Shown: positions 1-8,992, numbered from the stretch's first letter. The stretch: 64,000 nt of DNA from Mangrovivirga cuniculi (GCF_005166025.1 NZ_CP028923.1:1614001-1678000), one strand, 5' to 3'. Notes: a model not told the origin generated them from the letters alone. Numbers and translations: made by a program.

Positions 1-851
1 AAGTAGCTAAGGGAGAGATCCTCGGATTTCTTGGGCCGAATGGTGCGGGTAAATCGACAACAATGAAAATTCTTTCCGGCTATATTCCCCCTTCTAACGG
101 TGAGGCAATTGTATGTGGCCACAATGTAGAAAAGGAACCATTATCTGTTCAGAAAAAAATCGGTTACCTGCCCGAACACAATCCGATGTATTTGGAAATG
201 TACGTTCACGAATTTTTAAGATTTTGCGGAAAACTACAGGGATTGAAAGGAAAAGAATTGAATCAGCAAGTAGAAAAAATGGTTTCTCTTTGTGGGTTGA
301 CCCGGGAGCAAAACAAACAAATTGGTGCCTTGTCTAAGGGATACAGGCAACGTGTTGGACTGGCAAAATCTCTCTTACACGATCCGGAGGTGTTGATTCT
401 TGATGAACCAACCAGTGGACTTGATCCTAACCAGATCGTTGAGATTCGTAACGTAATCAAGGAAGCTTCTAAAGATAAAGCGGTGATTTTTTCTACTCAC
501 ATAATGCAGGAAGTACAAGCTTTGTGTGATCGCGTGGTTGTTATAAATTTAGGATCTAAAGTTGCAGACAAAACAGTAGAGGGGCTTGGGCGTGAAGTAT
601 TTAAGGAAAAAGTAGTGATCATTGAATTTCTGGAGGATGCCAACGAGGAAATGTTCAAAGAAATTAATGGTGTTGAGTCTGTGAAAATGGTCAATCCTAA
701 GAAATTTTTGATTAGTAGTAATGAAAATATTGATATCAGACCCGCGCTATCAGCCTTTGCAGCAAATAATTCATTGACTGTAGTTGGATTGCAACAAGAA
801 GAAAAATCTCTCGAAGAAGTGTTTCATAAATTAACCGGAGGAGGGAATTAG
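1..851 (+). CDS. gldA: GldA, gliding motility ABC transporter ATPase (5' end cut by window edge)
   Basis: ATP-binding subunit of the GldA-GldF-GldG ABC transporter, needed for gliding motility in flavobacteria. The reading frame is already open at base 3 and contains the Walker A motif GPNGAGKST (bases 33-59), so the true start lies upstream of the window. Further on are the ABC signature (LSKGYRQR), the Walker B region (VLILDEPTSGLDP) and the switch histidine in FSTHIM. The C-terminal part beyond the nucleotide-binding domain is the extension usual in GldA. It is followed 3 bp later by gldF and then gldG, an order that fixes the identity. The protein is cytoplasmic and associates with the GldF membrane subunit. 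Only the first few residues are missing. Confidence 0.93.
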   Translation, partial: VAKGEILGFLGPNGAGKSTTMKILSGYIPPSNGEAIVCGHNVEKEPLSVQKKIGYLPEHNPMYLEMYVHEFLRFCGKLQGLKGKELNQQVEKMVSLCGLTREQNKQIGALSKGYRQRVGLAKSLLHDPEVLILDEPTSGLDPNQIVEIRNVIKEASKDKAVIFSTHIMQEVQALCDRVVVINLGSKVADKTVEGLGREVFKEKVVIIEFLEDANEEMFKEINGVESVKMVNPKKFLISSNENIDIRPALSAFAANNSLTVVGLQQEEKSLEEVFHKLTGGGN

Positions 852-854
852 ATC

Positions 855-1583
855 ATGTGGACAGTTTTTATAAAAGAACTCAATACTTTCTTTAATTCTC
901 TGATTGCATACCTGGTAATCGGTGTATTTCTCACCGCCGTTGGCTTACTGGTCTGGGTATTTCCCGATACTTCTGTATTAAATTATGGATATGCTGATCT
1001 TGAAACTCTTTTCGGATTTAGCCCTTACGTATTTATGTTTCTTATTCCGGCTATCACTATGCGGATGTTCGCAGAAGAAAAGAAAGCTGGTACGATGGAA
1101 TTACTTTTTACCAATCCGGTAAGCGATACTGGTTTGATCATTGGAAAGTTTCTATCCTCTGTAGTCATAGTTTTACTGGCAGTGTTGCCAACTCTGGTAT
1201 ATTATTATTCATTGGTAGAGTTAGGTCAACCTGAAGGTAATATTGACGGAGCCGCTGTTACCGGATCGTATATCGGTTTGTTATCGCTAGGAGGAGTATT
1301 TGCCGCAATTGGAATAATGTCGAGTGCAATCACTATAAACCAAATCACCGCATTTATTATAGCTGTTTTTCTTTGTTTTATTCTTTATACCGGGCTTTCA
1401 TCATTGGCGCAAGTCGATGTATGGGGGAGCTATTCATTGTTACTTACCCAATTAAGTCTCAGCTATCACTACGAAGCTTTAGGCAAAGGATTAATTGATT
1501 CCAGAAACGTGATTTATCTTTTTTCAGTCATAATTATCATGCTGGCTATTACTAAAACCGTATTATCTTCGAGAAAATGGTAA
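855..1583 (+). CDS. gldF: GldF, gliding motility ABC transporter permease
   Basis: Membrane subunit of the GldAFG transporter (ABC-2 type permease). The 242-residue protein has about six hydrophobic segments, beginning with one at about residues 10-35. It carries the conserved cytoplasmic stretch MRMFAEEKKAGTMELL typical of GldF and related ABC-2 permeases. The ATG lies 3 bp after the gldA stop, and the gene overlaps gldG by 7 bp, so the three are probably translationally coupled. Length matches the family. Confidence 0.93.
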   Translation: MWTVFIKELNTFFNSLIAYLVIGVFLTAVGLLVWVFPDTSVLNYGYADLETLFGFSPYVFMFLIPAITMRMFAEEKKAGTMELLFTNPVSDTGLIIGKFLSSVVIVLLAVLPTLVYYYSLVELGQPEGNIDGAAVTGSYIGLLSLGGVFAAIGIMSSAITINQITAFIIAVFLCFILYTGLSSLAQVDVWGSYSLLLTQLSLSYHYEALGKGLIDSRNVIYLFSVIIIMLAITKTVLSSRKW

Positions 1584-3274
1584 ATCAAAAGAAATTAGCT
1601 GCGATATTGAACCTTACCATAATCGTTCTTATGGTGATCTTGCTGAACCAACTGGCTTTCAGGTATTTTACTCGTGTTGATCTAACGGAAGATAAAAGAT
1701 ATACTATAAAGGAACCTACAAAAGAACTGCTAAAAGAGCTTGATGATGTAGTTTATATAGAAGTTTATCTCGAAGGAGAACTTCCTGCAGGATTTGAAAG
1801 ATTTAAAAAGAGTATCAGGGAAACATTAAATAGTTTTCAGGTATATGCAGGAAGAAATATTCAATATAATTTTATTGATCCTTCTATTGCCGCATCTACA
1901 CAAGCCAGAAATACATTTTACAGAAGGTTAGTAGAAAAAGGAATTCAGCCGACAAATCTTTTCGATAACGAAAATGGAAACAGGGTAGAAAAACTGATAT
2001 TCCCTGGTGCCCTGATCTCTTACGGAGGAACTGAGGTAAGTGTCAACTTACTTAAGGGTTCGGGGGGACAGACGGCCGAGCAAAAGTTAAATACTTCAAT
2101 TGAAAATCTTGAATATGAATTAGCTTCAGGGGTTAAACAGGCACTGGGGCTTGAAAGACCTAAAGTTGGGTTGCTAAAAGGACATGACGAGGCTGATTCG
2201 GTGTATATTGCCGGAATTACAAACCTCATTGCTGAACGATACGACGTGGTCGATGTTGATATATCTGAAATTCAGGATCTTTCTGGATATGATGCTATAC
2301 TTGATATTCAGCCCAAGTCTGCATTTTCAGATCTTGATCTTTATAAGTTGGACCAATACCTGGTTAGGGGAGGGAACGTATTAATGTTTGTTGATCCGGT
2401 CAATGTAAATATCGATAGTGCAGGTAATGGGCAGGGAGGAACAATAGCAGTACCGATAGACCTTAATCTAACGCCTTTCTTATTCAAGCATGGTTTAAGG
2501 ATCAATGCTAACCTTGTACAAGACCTGAACGCAGGAACATATCCTGTGGTAGTAGGTAACTTTGGTGAAGACCCACAAATAAAGCCGCTACAATGGCCTT
2601 TCTTCCCGTTATTTAATAATTATACAGATCACGAAATTGTTAAAGGCCTGGGTGTATCACTGGGTAAATTTGTCAGTACTGTTGATACAGTTTTATCACA
2701 AGGTATAGAAAAAAGATATCTGATTTACACAAGTCAGTATTCCAGAGCTTTAAATACTCCGTTACCAGTTGATATCAATGACATGCGTGATATTGTGGAG
2801 GAAAATTTTGTTAACCAAAAACCTTTACCGGTTGCGGCACTTAATGAAGGTAATTTTACCTCAATGTATGCCAATAGGTTTTTACCTGCTGGGGCTGATA
2901 AAGCAACCTTTGCCGTAAGTGGAGAAAAGGGTAAACTATTAGCAATGGGTGATGGGGATTATCTCATCAATGATATAGGTATCAGGCAAAACAGGCCTTT
3001 ACCTGTTGGTTTTGATCAGTTTACACAGACGCAATATGCTAATGGAGAGTTTTTAATGAATGCTCTTAGCTATATGATAAATGACCAGGGAATAATACTG
3101 GCAAAAAACAAAGAAATTAAAATAAGACCATTGGATAAAATTCAGATTCAGGAAGAGAAAACTTTCTGGCAAGCTTTAAACTTAATATTGCCTTTGGTTT
3201 TGCTTATTTTGTTTGGAGTAATTAAAGCGTTTATCAGGAAGAAAAAATATACCGGTTTTGGGAATTATAAGTAA
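1577..3274 (+). CDS. gldG: GldG, gliding motility-associated ABC transporter substrate-binding protein
   Basis: Auxiliary subunit of the gliding ABC transporter. The 565-residue protein has one N-terminal membrane anchor (about residues 8-30), then the characteristic RVDLTEDKRYTIKEPT segment and EVYLEGELPAGF, and a long extracytoplasmic domain of the IFT52/GldG type. A second membrane segment (about 535-555) ends in a basic tail. The start overlaps the end of gldF by 7 bp. The gene runs into the following DUF4340 gene with a further overlap, consistent with one transcript. Confidence 0.93.
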   Translation: MVNQKKLAAILNLTIIVLMVILLNQLAFRYFTRVDLTEDKRYTIKEPTKELLKELDDVVYIEVYLEGELPAGFERFKKSIRETLNSFQVYAGRNIQYNFIDPSIAASTQARNTFYRRLVEKGIQPTNLFDNENGNRVEKLIFPGALISYGGTEVSVNLLKGSGGQTAEQKLNTSIENLEYELASGVKQALGLERPKVGLLKGHDEADSVYIAGITNLIAERYDVVDVDISEIQDLSGYDAILDIQPKSAFSDLDLYKLDQYLVRGGNVLMFVDPVNVNIDSAGNGQGGTIAVPIDLNLTPFLFKHGLRINANLVQDLNAGTYPVVVGNFGEDPQIKPLQWPFFPLFNNYTDHEIVKGLGVSLGKFVSTVDTVLSQGIEKRYLIYTSQYSRALNTPLPVDINDMRDIVEENFVNQKPLPVAALNEGNFTSMYANRFLPAGADKATFAVSGEKGKLLAMGDGDYLINDIGIRQNRPLPVGFDQFTQTQYANGEFLMNALSYMINDQGIILAKNKEIKIRPLDKIQIQEEKTFWQALNLILPLVLLILFGVIKAFIRKKKYTGFGNYK

Positions 3275-4226
3275 TGCAAATAAAATCAGAATAGCTATTG
3301 TGGCAGTTTTAGTACTGGCGATAGTTCTGTTGCCGGGAATTACTGACAGCGGGAAAAGTCTTGAAGTATCCGAAAATCATTTTGCGGTTAATGATACTTC
3401 CGGAATCACAATGGTAGTTTTGAATTCGAATGAGGGTGAAATTATCGTAAATAATAAAGGCGGTAATTGGTATGTTGGTAATTCTGAAATTGATGAAGCA
3501 TTAAGACAAGTTTTAATTGCTGTTTTAAATAAGGTAAATGTAAAAAGGCAACTACCGGATTCTCAGGAAAAAGAGACGGTAAAACAATTAAAAGAAAACG
3601 GAATTCAGGTTTCTGTTTTTAAAGGGGATAATAAAGTGAAAGAATTCGTTGCCGGTGGAAATGAAAACAGAACCATATCATATATGGCATTGCCTGACTT
3701 ATCTGAAATCTATATAGTCAATATCCCGGGCTACCAGGATTATGTTACCGGTATATTTGGGTTGGACAGGTTAGCCTGGAAATCTAAGGCTTTTTACAAG
3801 GGAGATCCAAGAACACTTAAATCCTTCGCAATTGTAAATAACGAAGGAGACACAGCAGTAAAGATTAAAGGAGAAGGCGTTTATTTTTCTGTTAATAACC
3901 TAAGTAGTCAGCTGGATTCGACAAGGATGGATCAATATCTGAGTGCTCTATTTAATTTGCGAATAGATACCCATTTAAATCCTGAAGAATACCCTGTGTA
4001 TGCTTCTTATATGGAGGAGAATGATCCCGCATTCAGTTATATTATTGATGATATCTCTTATGATTCTCCAAGAATTATAGAATTTTATCCTGTACCACAG
4101 AGACAAGGCTTTTATTTTACACAAATGGGTGCAAATCTGGCAGTTTTCAGACAAAATGATGTTGAACAATTAATCGTTCCGGCAGAATTTTTCAAAAAAG
4201 AAACCAGCAATCAGTCCTTATTCTAA
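3258..4226 (+). CDS. DUF4340 domain-containing membrane-anchored protein
   Basis: Protein of about 322 residues with a single N-terminal membrane helix (about residues 10-27) and a large extracytoplasmic domain resembling DUF4340. That family is found next to gldG-like ABC auxiliary genes, and its function is unknown. There is no in-frame ATG near the N-terminus. The best start is TTG at 3258, which overlaps the gldG end by 17 bp; GTG at 3300 falls inside the hydrophobic segment and is less likely. The position as last gene of the gldA-F-G unit suggests a partner of that transporter. The family call is from recognition of overall layout and context, without a search. Confidence 0.75.
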   Translation: MGIISNANKIRIAIVAVLVLAIVLLPGITDSGKSLEVSENHFAVNDTSGITMVVLNSNEGEIIVNNKGGNWYVGNSEIDEALRQVLIAVLNKVNVKRQLPDSQEKETVKQLKENGIQVSVFKGDNKVKEFVAGGNENRTISYMALPDLSEIYIVNIPGYQDYVTGIFGLDRLAWKSKAFYKGDPRTLKSFAIVNNEGDTAVKIKGEGVYFSVNNLSSQLDSTRMDQYLSALFNLRIDTHLNPEEYPVYASYMEENDPAFSYIIDDISYDSPRIIEFYPVPQRQGFYFTQMGANLAVFRQNDVEQLIVPAEFFKKETSNQSLF

Positions 4227-4244
4227 ATTTTTAATAAAAGACAA

Positions 4245-4291
4245 TTTGATTATTCATTTCTTTTCCATTACTTTGTAATTCAAAGTACTTT
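4245..4291 (+). promoter_or_regulatory. Promoter with overlapping operator-like dyad, copy 1
   Basis: A Bacteroidota-type promoter candidate: TTTG at 4245-4248, a 19-bp spacer, then TTACTTTG at 4268-4275 (one mismatch to TAnnTTTG). Laid over the -7 box is the perfect inverted repeat ACTTTG-N5-CAAAGT (4270-4286), which merges into the perfect palindrome AAAGTACTTT (4282-4291). The same 22-bp motif, 20 bases identical, occurs before creD at 5219-5240. It is a likely repressor site for the winged-helix protein encoded just downstream. Confidence 0.6.
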
Positions 4292-4295
4292 TAAA

Positions 4296-4913
4296 ATGAA
4301 TCAACGAGAAAAATACATAGATGATCTTAAGGATATCAGGGAAATGATGAATCGTTCATCACGTTTTATTTCTCTAAGTGGGATGTCAGGAGTATGTGCT
4401 GGAATATTTGCTCTAATAGGCTCATATCTCACCTATGATTTGATCTATACCGACGTCGAACAATTAGGATCATATAGATTGTCGCTCACTTCTGATCAAT
4501 CAACAAAATTGATGGTCATTGGTGCAGTAGTCTTCTTTGCGGCAATTTTTTCAGCAATCTTTTTTACAGTTCGTAAAGCTCGAAAAAATAACCAGCGAAT
4601 TTGGGATTATCAAACCAGGAGGCTTTTAGAAAACTTCTTTATTCCATTAACCGGAGGAGGAATAGTTTGCGTTATTCTGCTCTTTAAAGGGTATTATGAT
4701 ATTATCGCAGGGTTAACACTTATGGTATATGGCCTTTCATTAATAAATGCTTCATCAGTTACCTATAAAGAAGTTAAAAGTCTGGGTATAGCTGAATTGA
4801 TACTCGGAATCCTTGCTGTGATACTAACTGGTTACGGACTACTTTTCTGGGCAGTTGGATTTGGTGTTTTGCATATTGTATATGGTGTTTTAATGCAAAT
4901 CAGACATAAGTAG
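4296..4913 (+). CDS. Conserved membrane protein of the CreD/winged-helix unit
   Basis: Protein of 205 residues with a cytoplasmic N-terminal stretch of about 25 residues and about six hydrophobic segments in pairs (about residues 30-48, 75-95, 115-130, 133-150, 160-178, 182-200). No catalytic motif is visible and I do not recognise a named family. Its stop TAG shares its last base with the GTG start of the winged-helix regulator gene, so the two are almost certainly co-transcribed and coupled. The shared operator-like motif ties it to creD, pointing to a membrane or envelope-related role. That role is inference from context. Confidence 0.8.
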   Translation: MNQREKYIDDLKDIREMMNRSSRFISLSGMSGVCAGIFALIGSYLTYDLIYTDVEQLGSYRLSLTSDQSTKLMVIGAVVFFAAIFSAIFFTVRKARKNNQRIWDYQTRRLLENFFIPLTGGGIVCVILLFKGYYDIIAGLTLMVYGLSLINASSVTYKEVKSLGIAELILGILAVILTGYGLLFWAVGFGVLHIVYGVLMQIRHK

Positions 4914-5202
4914 TGAAGGAATTCTTAAAGGATCTTAATAAGGCATTTGAAAATAAGGTAAGGCTGGGAATTATGTCAGCACTTATAGTGAATGATGCTG
5001 TGGATTTTACCGAGTTAAAAATTTACTCGGTGTTACAGATGGGAATCTCGCCGGTCACCTAAAATATTTGGAAAAGAATGAATTTATTGAATATGAAAAG
5101 ACATTTGTTGATAAAAAGCCCAATACTAAATATATGGTAACAAAAAGAGGCGAGATCGCTTTTAAAAAGCATATTAAAGCAATTGAAAAACTCCTAAAAT
5201 AA
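4913..5202 (+). pseudogene. Winged-helix transcriptional regulator (HTH_34/MarR-like), frameshifted
   Basis: Two overlapping frames together encode a 96-residue winged-helix DNA-binding protein. The first part starts at GTG 4913 and contains KAFENKVRLGIMSALIVND; the second, one frame back, contains TDGNLAGHLKYLEKNEFIE and the wing KPNTKYMVTKRG. The frame breaks at the A run 5017-5021 (five A; six would restore it, giving TELKNLLGVTDGNL). With one base added the gene is exactly 97 codons including stop, the usual size for this family. It is coupled to the preceding membrane protein gene. The likely role is autorepressor of this operon and of creD through the paired operators. The break may be a sequence error. 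Confidence 0.8.
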
Positions 5203-5216
5203 AATTTTTTATCTAA

Positions 5217-5240
5217 TAACTTTGTAATATAAAGTACTTT
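5217..5240 (+). promoter_or_regulatory. Promoter -7 box with operator-like dyad, copy 2 (creD)
   Basis: TAACTTTG at 5217-5224 is a perfect TAnnTTTG -7 box. The 22-bp motif 5219-5240 starts ACTTTGTAAT and ends AAAGTACTTT, and differs from the copy at 4270-4291 at only two central positions. Here the first inverted repeat is slightly imperfect (ACTTTG / TAAAGT), while the palindrome AAAGTACTTT is intact. I see no clear -33 TTG. The creD start codon follows 7 bp later, giving a very short leader. Confidence 0.6.
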
Positions 5241-5246
5241 AAAATT

Positions 5247-6632
5247 ATGGAACACAATGAAAACCAACCAATGCAAAATCAGGAGGCACCCTCATACTTT
5301 GAGAGGTTGATGACTTCCCTGAGAAACTCTGTCATGCTTAAAATGCTTGTGGTGGCATTCTTAGTGTTATTGCTGCTTATTCCAACGGGAATGATCATAA
5401 ATCTAATCGAAGAACGAAAGGAATTGAACGAATTCGTTACGGAAGAGGTAAGTAGTAAATGGGCAGGAGAGCAAACTTTGGCAGGTCCTATATTAACGAT
5501 ACCTGTAATAGAGAAAAAACTGAAATCTAACCGTGAGGATGAAGGTCCGGTTTATAAATATACTACTAAATATCTTCAGGTATTACCACAAAATTTAAGG
5601 ATTAATGGAGAAGTGGTACCCAATAAATTAAGCAGGGGAATTTATGAAGCGATCGTTTATGAAAGTAATATTCAGATTAGCGGAGACTTTTCTTTTGAAC
5701 CAAAAGAGGACCTGGGTAATTATGACAGTATCGATTATCAAAATGCTTTTCTGACAATAGGTATTTCTGACCTCAGGGGTGTTGAAGAGCGAATTGTTAT
5801 TAACTGGAATGGCACCGAATCTAAAGTCAGGCCTGGTAGCAGAATCAGAGAGATCATTGAATCGGGTGTTAGTGCCAATGTAAATGCAGAAGAGCTAAAG
5901 AACAAGAATGTTTCTTTTGGATTAGATCTGAAATTAAAAGGAAGTTCGGACCTCTCGTTTATTCCGTCAGGAGGTGAGACAGTAGTTAAAATGAAATCTT
6001 CCTGGCCTTCACCGAAATTTGGAGGTATTATCATACCTGATAACAGAAATGTAACATCAGATGGATTTAGTGCTACATGGAAAACCCTGGAAATAAACAG
6101 GAATTTTCCACAGTCATGGTTTGGTGATGAATATTCAGATGCTTTTAATCGTTCATCTTTTGGATTATCCTTACTAAATCCTGCTGATCAATATCAAAAC
6201 ACACTTAGAGCAGCAAAATATGCAATTCTAACTATCACCCTTACCTTTTTAATATTCTTTTTATCAGAAGCGATTAAAGGACAAAAAATTCATCCATTTC
6301 AATACATTTTGGTTGGGTTTGCCCTGTGTCTATTTTATGCTCTTCTAATAGCCTTATCAGAACACATGCCTTTTGATACAGCTTATCTTTCTGCATCGGT
6401 AGCTATTATTAGCATGATCTTCTTTTATTCACTTAAAGTGTTTCAATCAAAAAGGTTTGCTTTCGTTGTTTTAGGATTACTTGTCGCATTGTATGGTTTC
6501 CTATATGTGACACTAAAGCTTGAAGATTATGCATTATTAATGGGCACTTGTGGACTCGCTATTATTCTTGCATTAACAATGTACTTTACCAGAAATATTA
6601 ACTGGTATAGGCTTAGTAGCAGTACGACTTAA
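5247..6632 (+). CDS. creD: CreD family inner membrane protein
   Basis: 461-residue homologue of CreD, an inner membrane protein linked in Proteobacteria to the CreBC response and envelope integrity. Visible features are an N-terminal cytoplasmic segment, a first membrane helix (about residues 34-54), a long extracytoplasmic domain containing the family stretch WAGEQTLAGPILTIPV, and about five closely spaced C-terminal membrane helices from about residue 325 on. The ATG at 5247 follows the -7 box and operator-like dyad directly. The neighbouring winged-helix regulator, rather than a CreBC pair, seems to control it here. The biochemical function of CreD is not established. Confidence 0.9.
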   Translation: MEHNENQPMQNQEAPSYFERLMTSLRNSVMLKMLVVAFLVLLLLIPTGMIINLIEERKELNEFVTEEVSSKWAGEQTLAGPILTIPVIEKKLKSNREDEGPVYKYTTKYLQVLPQNLRINGEVVPNKLSRGIYEAIVYESNIQISGDFSFEPKEDLGNYDSIDYQNAFLTIGISDLRGVEERIVINWNGTESKVRPGSRIREIIESGVSANVNAEELKNKNVSFGLDLKLKGSSDLSFIPSGGETVVKMKSSWPSPKFGGIIIPDNRNVTSDGFSATWKTLEINRNFPQSWFGDEYSDAFNRSSFGLSLLNPADQYQNTLRAAKYAILTITLTFLIFFLSEAIKGQKIHPFQYILVGFALCLFYALLIALSEHMPFDTAYLSASVAIISMIFFYSLKVFQSKRFAFVVLGLLVALYGFLYVTLKLEDYALLMGTCGLAIILALTMYFTRNINWYRLSSSTT

Positions 6633-6652
6633 TTTTTATTATTTCAATATTT

Positions 6653-6690
6653 AAAGGCATTGCAGGAAAATTGTGATGCCTTTTTTTATA
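6653..6690 (+). terminator. Rho-independent terminator after creD
   Basis: An 8-bp stem AAAGGCAT (6653-6660) pairs with ATGCCTTT (6676-6683), with a 15-nt loop, and is followed by a T run. It lies 20 bp after the creD stop. Confidence 0.85.
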
Positions 6691-6768
6691 CAAAAAATAC
6701 TAATACAGGTATAACTGATATTGATTTGGTAAATTGAATATAGTTACAATTAAATCTGATATTAATTA

Positions 6769-8316
6769 ATGGCCATACTTGGGAATATTATTAAGTCTGC
6801 TCTGGAATTTAGTGAAAAAGTATTACCAGAGAAGTCACCTGTAGAAGAACAAAAGGAGGAGCTTTTAAAGATTTTAAAAAAAGCTTCATCGACATCCTTT
6901 GGTAAGTATTACGGTTTTAATAAAATCTTAAAGAGTGATGATCCCATTAAAATGTTCAGGGAGCATGTGCCCCTTCATGATTATTCACAGATCTATGATA
7001 GATGGTGGTCTCAGCAGGTTAAGGGTTTTGAAGATATTACCTGGCCGGGAAAGCCAAACTACTATGCATTAAGTTCGGGCACAACCGGTAACCAGGCAAA
7101 GAGAATACCTGTTACTGATGATATGCTGGCTTCAATCAGGAAGGTAGGCATTATGCAATTGCTTTCAGTATCTAATTATGATCTGCCCGGAGATTTTTTC
7201 GAAAAGGAAATTATGATGCTGGGCAGCAGTACAGATCTGAACGATGCAGGAGACCACTTAGAGGGTGAGATTAGCGGAATATCAGCGAGCAATATTCCAT
7301 CGTGGTTTAGAGGAGTATACAGGCCAGGTAATGAGATCGCATCGACAGATGACTGGGACACACGATTAGAAAAGATAATCGAAGATGCACCTTCCTGGGA
7401 TATTGGAGCGATCAGTGGTATTCCATCCTGGAATGAATTAATGCTAAAGTCAATCGTAAAGCATTATAATCTTGAAAATATCCATGAGATATGGCCAGGG
7501 CTATCAGTTTTTGTTTCCGGGGGAGTGGCGTTTGAACCTTATAAAAAGAGTTTCGAACAACTTATGGGTAAACCGATCACCATAATTGATACATACCTTG
7601 CTTCAGAGGGGTTTTTAGCCTACCAATCACGACCAAATAAAGATCACGCGATGAAACTCGCTTTCAATGCAGGGATATATTTTGAGTTTGTTCCTTTTAA
7701 AGAAAAGAATATAGATGAAAGAGGAATGATCAAAGAGGGAAGTCCTGTTTATGATATTGGAGATGTAGAGGAAGGAGTTGATTATGCGATGATTATTTCT
7801 ACTAATTCCGGAGCATGGAGGTATATGATTGGTGACACGATAAGGTTTACAGATGTAGAGCGAGCAGAAATAATAATTACCGGAAGAACCAAGCACTTCT
7901 TAAATGTAGTAGGTTCTCAGTTATCAGTCATTAAAATGAATGATGCAATTAGGCAGGTGGAAGAAAAGTTTGAAATGGCAATACCTGAATTTACTGTTTC
8001 CGCAGTACGTGAAGATGATGGAGAGTATTACCATCACTGGGTTATTGGATCTGATGAAGAGAGGGATTCAACAGAAATCGGAAAAGAAATTGACAGATAT
8101 CTATCAGAATCAAATAAAAACTACGAAGTAGCCAGGGGTAAATCTCTAAAAGGCCTTAAACTACGAATTGTTCCAACAGAAGTATTCTACGACTGGAATG
8201 AAGCCAATAAGAAAAAAGGCGGTCAGGTTAAAATGCCACGAGTAATGAAAGAAGATAAATTCAAAGAATATATTGAATTTATAAACAAACGATTATTTAA
8301 TCAGCCTGGCCAATAG
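6769..8316 (+). CDS. GH3-family acyl-adenylating protein
   Basis: 515-residue member of the GH3 (auxin-responsive promoter) family within the ANL adenylating enzyme superfamily. Plant members join amino acids to acyl substrates such as jasmonate or auxin; bacterial members are mostly uncharacterised. Visible motifs are the phosphate-binding YALSSGTTGNQAKRIP (about residues 103-118), the second ATP motif around TYLASEGF (about 275-282) and the hinge region YMIGDTIRFTDVERAEIIITGR (split here as YMIGDTIRF and ITGRTKHFLNVVG). No signal peptide is present, so it is cytoplasmic. It appears to be a single-gene unit; its 3' end overlaps the convergent gene by 20 bp. The substrate cannot be told from sequence. 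Confidence 0.88.
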   Translation: MAILGNIIKSALEFSEKVLPEKSPVEEQKEELLKILKKASSTSFGKYYGFNKILKSDDPIKMFREHVPLHDYSQIYDRWWSQQVKGFEDITWPGKPNYYALSSGTTGNQAKRIPVTDDMLASIRKVGIMQLLSVSNYDLPGDFFEKEIMMLGSSTDLNDAGDHLEGEISGISASNIPSWFRGVYRPGNEIASTDDWDTRLEKIIEDAPSWDIGAISGIPSWNELMLKSIVKHYNLENIHEIWPGLSVFVSGGVAFEPYKKSFEQLMGKPITIIDTYLASEGFLAYQSRPNKDHAMKLAFNAGIYFEFVPFKEKNIDERGMIKEGSPVYDIGDVEEGVDYAMIISTNSGAWRYMIGDTIRFTDVERAEIIITGRTKHFLNVVGSQLSVIKMNDAIRQVEEKFEMAIPEFTVSAVREDDGEYYHHWVIGSDEERDSTEIGKEIDRYLSESNKNYEVARGKSLKGLKLRIVPTEVFYDWNEANKKKGGQVKMPRVMKEDKFKEYIEFINKRLFNQPGQ

Positions 8317-8992
8317 AAGAATCTGCAGTTTCTTCTATTAAAGCCATGATTTCTTCTGGAGAAAGGTATAAATTTTTGATTCTGTTTTTGTAATCCTCGG
8401 GGATATCAGACCTGTTGAGGATAAAGTTTTTTGTCTTGCGTATTTTACTGCCTAATCCCTGGTTTACAGCATAGATGTCAGCAGTCTGTTCTGCACTCAT
8501 GAGGAATTTTTTATTTAATGAATAACTAATTCCAAACCCCATCATAGCCAGAGCAGATCTGTCTTTGTAATCCATGATATGTCCAAGTTCATGAGCTATC
8601 CATCCCATCAGAACATCTTCGGGAAGCTCTTCGACAGGAATCGAGCCTTCTGTGAGTTGTAAAGCAGGAGTAATTTTAATTCTGTATCTTCGTTTATCTT
8701 TTCTTTTTAGTATGTCAGAAAAGTTAGGCTGAGCCTGCATGAAAGATTTGCTGATATTTTTTGTAAATACAAAATCTATATGCGTGTTTTTTAACTCCGG
8801 GAAATAGATTAAAGTTTCATATACGACATTTCTGATTTTATCAGGCACTGTTTTATTACTCATCATTTGGATAGAGTCACAATAATCTTGTGACTTACTG
8901 CTAAAAATAATTGCTAAAAATAAGAAAATTGAAAATGTAAATTTCTGCGTACTCCTGATCATAGCTTTAAAACTACGAAAGAATGAGTGCAA
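8297..8992 (-). CDS. Secreted HExxH putative zinc metallopeptidase-like protein
   Basis: 231-residue protein with an N-terminal signal peptide (hydrophobic stretch about residues 16-32, ending near SSKSQD). The zinc-binding motif HELGH begins at His134, within a context (MGWIAHELGHIMDYKDRSALAM) like M48-type or related gluzincin peptidases. A possible third zinc ligand is Glu in the SAEQTADIYAVNQG segment (EQxAD-like, about residue 165), which resembles the M48 E-x-x-x-D arrangement. It converges on the GH3-family gene with a 20-bp overlap of coding ends. Peptidase activity is inferred from the motif only. Confidence 0.75.
   Translation of the reverse strand: MHSFFRSFKAMIRSTQKFTFSIFLFLAIIFSSKSQDYCDSIQMMSNKTVPDKIRNVVYETLIYFPELKNTHIDFVFTKNISKSFMQAQPNFSDILKRKDKRRYRIKITPALQLTEGSIPVEELPEDVLMGWIAHELGHIMDYKDRSALAMMGFGISYSLNKKFLMSAEQTADIYAVNQGLGSKIRKTKNFILNRSDIPEDYKNRIKNLYLSPEEIMALIEETADSSIGQAD

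Noticed and set aside
5012-5040. Programmed ribosomal frameshift in the winged-helix gene
   Set aside because: The run has five A and does not form an X XXY YYZ slippery heptamer in the zero frame, and no downstream stimulatory structure is apparent.
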